From NCBI GenBank assembly GCA_023429275.1, contig JAEYWB010000806.1, forward strand, positions 1-6,983: a stretch of 6,983 nt of DNA, written 5' to 3'. A program made the translations under genes and the position numbers. The notes beneath the pieces were generated by a model. The model searched no databases and was not told where the DNA came from. It worked only from the letters and a program-made list of their open reading frames with translations. This document shows, piece by piece, positions 5,674 to 6,983 of this stretch. Within the stretch, counting starts at the first letter, position 1. Each line of letters begins with the position of its first letter. This DNA is from Planctomycetota bacterium (lineage in GTDB: Bacteria; Planctomycetota; Planctomycetia; Planctomycetales; Planctomycetaceae).

Positions 5674-6927
5674 ATGTCTCCGCAGGCGGCGTCTATGACA
5701 CCACCGACCGTCGTGACGGCAACTGACCCCCCTATTCCCTCGACGGCCGCGGCGTCGCCCACGTCCTCCACGTCCCCGTTCAAGTCCGGCCGCTACGTGA
5801 AGCACTCTTCTCAAGGCCCGTTCACACTCTGGTGCGGTCTCACATTGAAGGGGGCCGGCCAGATGCTCCGGATGAGGCCCGCCCTCTCCTGGAACCGCTG
5901 GTATCGCATTGCGATGCTGCCAGGGCTGATTGCCGCCAATACCGTCGCTGCCGGGTACGAGAGTCTCCGTTACGGCCGCCGGATCGCCCAGACGGAGCTC
6001 GACCCCGCTCCGCTCATCATCCTCGGCCATTGGCGAAGCGGCACGACCCTGCTCCACAACCTGCTGGTCAATGACCAGCGGTACTCGTACCCGAACACAT
6101 ACCGCTGCATTTATCCGTTCACGTTCCTGTCGACGGAGTCCTGGCTGAAGCCGCTCACCCGCTGGCTCCTCCCGAAATCGCGCCCGATGGACAACATCGA
6201 GGCCGGCTGGGACTGTCCGCAGGAAGATGAGATGGCGCTGTGCCTTATGACGATGACGTCGCCGTACGTCATGGCGCTGCGGCCCGACCGTCTTGAGACC
6301 TACGGCCGGTTCTTCAATCCGGCCAATATGACGGAGTCGGAACGCCGCGCGTTTGTCGAGGCGATGCGGACCTACTTCAAGAAGCTGACGGTGGCCGACT
6401 CGCGTCCGTTGTGCCTCAAGTCGCCGGGGCACACGTTCCGCATCCCGATGCTTCACGAGCTCTTTCCTGACGCTCGCTACGTTTACATCCACCGCGACCC
6501 GTACGCCGTCTTCAACTCGTCGGTCCACCTCCGGCGGACGATGAACGACGAGAACTCGCTCGGCTATCGCGAGCAACCGAATATCGAAGAGGAGGTCCTC
6601 GACGTCTACGAGGACTGCTTCCACACCTACGAGCGAGACAAGGCCCTGATCCCCGCCGGCCGGCTCTACGAGATGCGGTACGAGTCGCTCGACGCCAATC
6701 CGCTCGCGGAGCTCGAGCAGATGTATTCCGCTCTCGACCTTGGAGGCTTTGACCAGCTCCGGAGGACGCTCGAGCCGAAGATGAAGGAAGTGCGGGAGTA
6801 CAAGAAGAACCGCTTCGGCGAGGATCGCGAGAAGCACGAGCGGATCTACCATCGGCTCAAGCCGATGTACGACCGGTTCAACTATCCGCCGCCGAACGTG
6901 AAGAGCGCTGAGCCGGCGGTTGCCTGA
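5674..6927 (+). CDS. PAPS-dependent sulfotransferase (Sulfotransfer_3 type)
   Basis: The 417-residue product carries the two PAPS-binding signatures of sulfotransferases. Residues 113-131 (PLIILGHWRSGTTLLHNLL) are the 5'-phosphosulfate loop with R121-S122-G123-T124-T125. Residues 263-288 (LFPDARYVYIHRDPYAVFNSSVHLRR) hold the 3'-phosphate site, R274 and S282/S283. Between them are QEDE (183-186) and LKSPGH (248-253), typical of the bacterial Sulfotransfer_3 group, and MRYESL (334-339) follows. Residues 8-36 are a Pro/Ser/Thr/Ala-rich low-complexity tail, and segments 48-66 and 80-95 are moderately hydrophobic, so membrane association is possible. The enzyme moves sulfate from PAPS to an acceptor that cannot be deduced, perhaps a glycan or lipid, as planctomycetes are rich in sulfated-polysaccharide metabolism. 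Its TGA overlaps the next ATG by one base. Confidence 0.96.
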   Translation: MSPQAASMTPPTVVTATDPPIPSTAAASPTSSTSPFKSGRYVKHSSQGPFTLWCGLTLKGAGQMLRMRPALSWNRWYRIAMLPGLIAANTVAAGYESLRYGRRIAQTELDPAPLIILGHWRSGTTLLHNLLVNDQRYSYPNTYRCIYPFTFLSTESWLKPLTRWLLPKSRPMDNIEAGWDCPQEDEMALCLMTMTSPYVMALRPDRLETYGRFFNPANMTESERRAFVEAMRTYFKKLTVADSRPLCLKSPGHTFRIPMLHELFPDARYVYIHRDPYAVFNSSVHLRRTMNDENSLGYREQPNIEEEVLDVYEDCFHTYERDKALIPAGRLYEMRYESLDANPLAELEQMYSALDLGGFDQLRRTLEPKMKEVREYKKNRFGEDREKHERIYHRLKPMYDRFNYPPPNVKSAEPAVA

Positions 6928-6983
6928 TGGAGCTGTCCAGTTCGATCAACGGCCTCGTCGCCGTCTTCGGCGACGTCCATGGA
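6927..6983 (+). CDS. Metallophosphoesterase, N-terminal 19 residues (partial)
   Basis: The ATG at 6927-6929 shares its A with the sulfotransferase stop (TGATG), a typical sign of translational coupling. The 19 visible codons give MELSSSINGLVAVFGDVHG, ending in GDVHG, the first metal-binding motif of calcineurin-like phosphoesterases, preceded by the expected hydrophobic strand (LVAVF). Asp and His would bind the two metals. The substrate cannot be told: protein phosphatases, Ap4A hydrolases and nucleases share this motif. The gene is cut by the window edge. Confidence 0.75.
   Translation, partial: MELSSSINGLVAVFGDVHG

Noticed and set aside
5620..6852. Minus-strand frame of 410 codons opposite the sulfotransferase gene
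   Set aside because: Long only because the sulfotransferase codons are GC-rich at the third position; it is rich in Arg, Val and His without domain motifs, whereas the plus strand has both PAPS-binding signatures.

Overview
The window looks like chromosomal DNA of a planctomycete. It is GC-rich, the start codons mostly lack a strong Shine-Dalgarno sequence, and the large surface protein at the left edge carries near its N-terminus a LEDRRLLSA variant of the LEPR-XLL sorting motif, which is typical of Planctomycetes secreted giants. The genus cannot be named from the sequence alone.

Layout: (1) 1-2711, minus strand: the first 903 codons of a very long secreted or surface protein with beta-strand repeats, an autotransporter-associated repeat block and the start of a right-handed beta-helix; it runs off the left edge. 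(2) 2712-3091: a non-coding gap with several hairpins. (3) 3092-3496, minus: a DCC-family thiol-disulfide oxidoreductase-like protein. (4) 3497-3775: a divergent intergenic region with a perfect 20-bp palindrome. (5) 3776-4057, plus: a 93-residue two-helix membrane protein with a natural histidine tail. (6) 4058-4138: an inverted, 7-bp-periodic repeat between convergent genes. (7) 5437-4139, minus: two tightly spaced genes, a MutT-like Nudix hydrolase followed after 24 nt by MutM (Fpg), which together form a compact GO (8-oxoguanine) defence operon. (8) 5438-5673: a divergent intergenic region with repeated GAAACG motifs and several possible hairpins. (9) 5674-6927, plus: a PAPS-dependent sulfotransferase of the Sulfotransfer_3 type, whose stop overlaps the start of a metallophosphoesterase (6927 onward) cut by the right edge.

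The clearest functional unit is mutT-mutM: MutT would clean 8-oxo-dGTP from the nucleotide pool and MutM would remove 8-oxoguanine from DNA. The sulfotransferase and metallophosphoesterase are probably translationally coupled, but only 19 codons of the latter are visible. I found no CRISPR array, insertion sequence, tRNA or rRNA. I see no clear evidence of a wholly new system; the less explained items are the palindromes, the heptad hairpin and the small His-tailed membrane protein.
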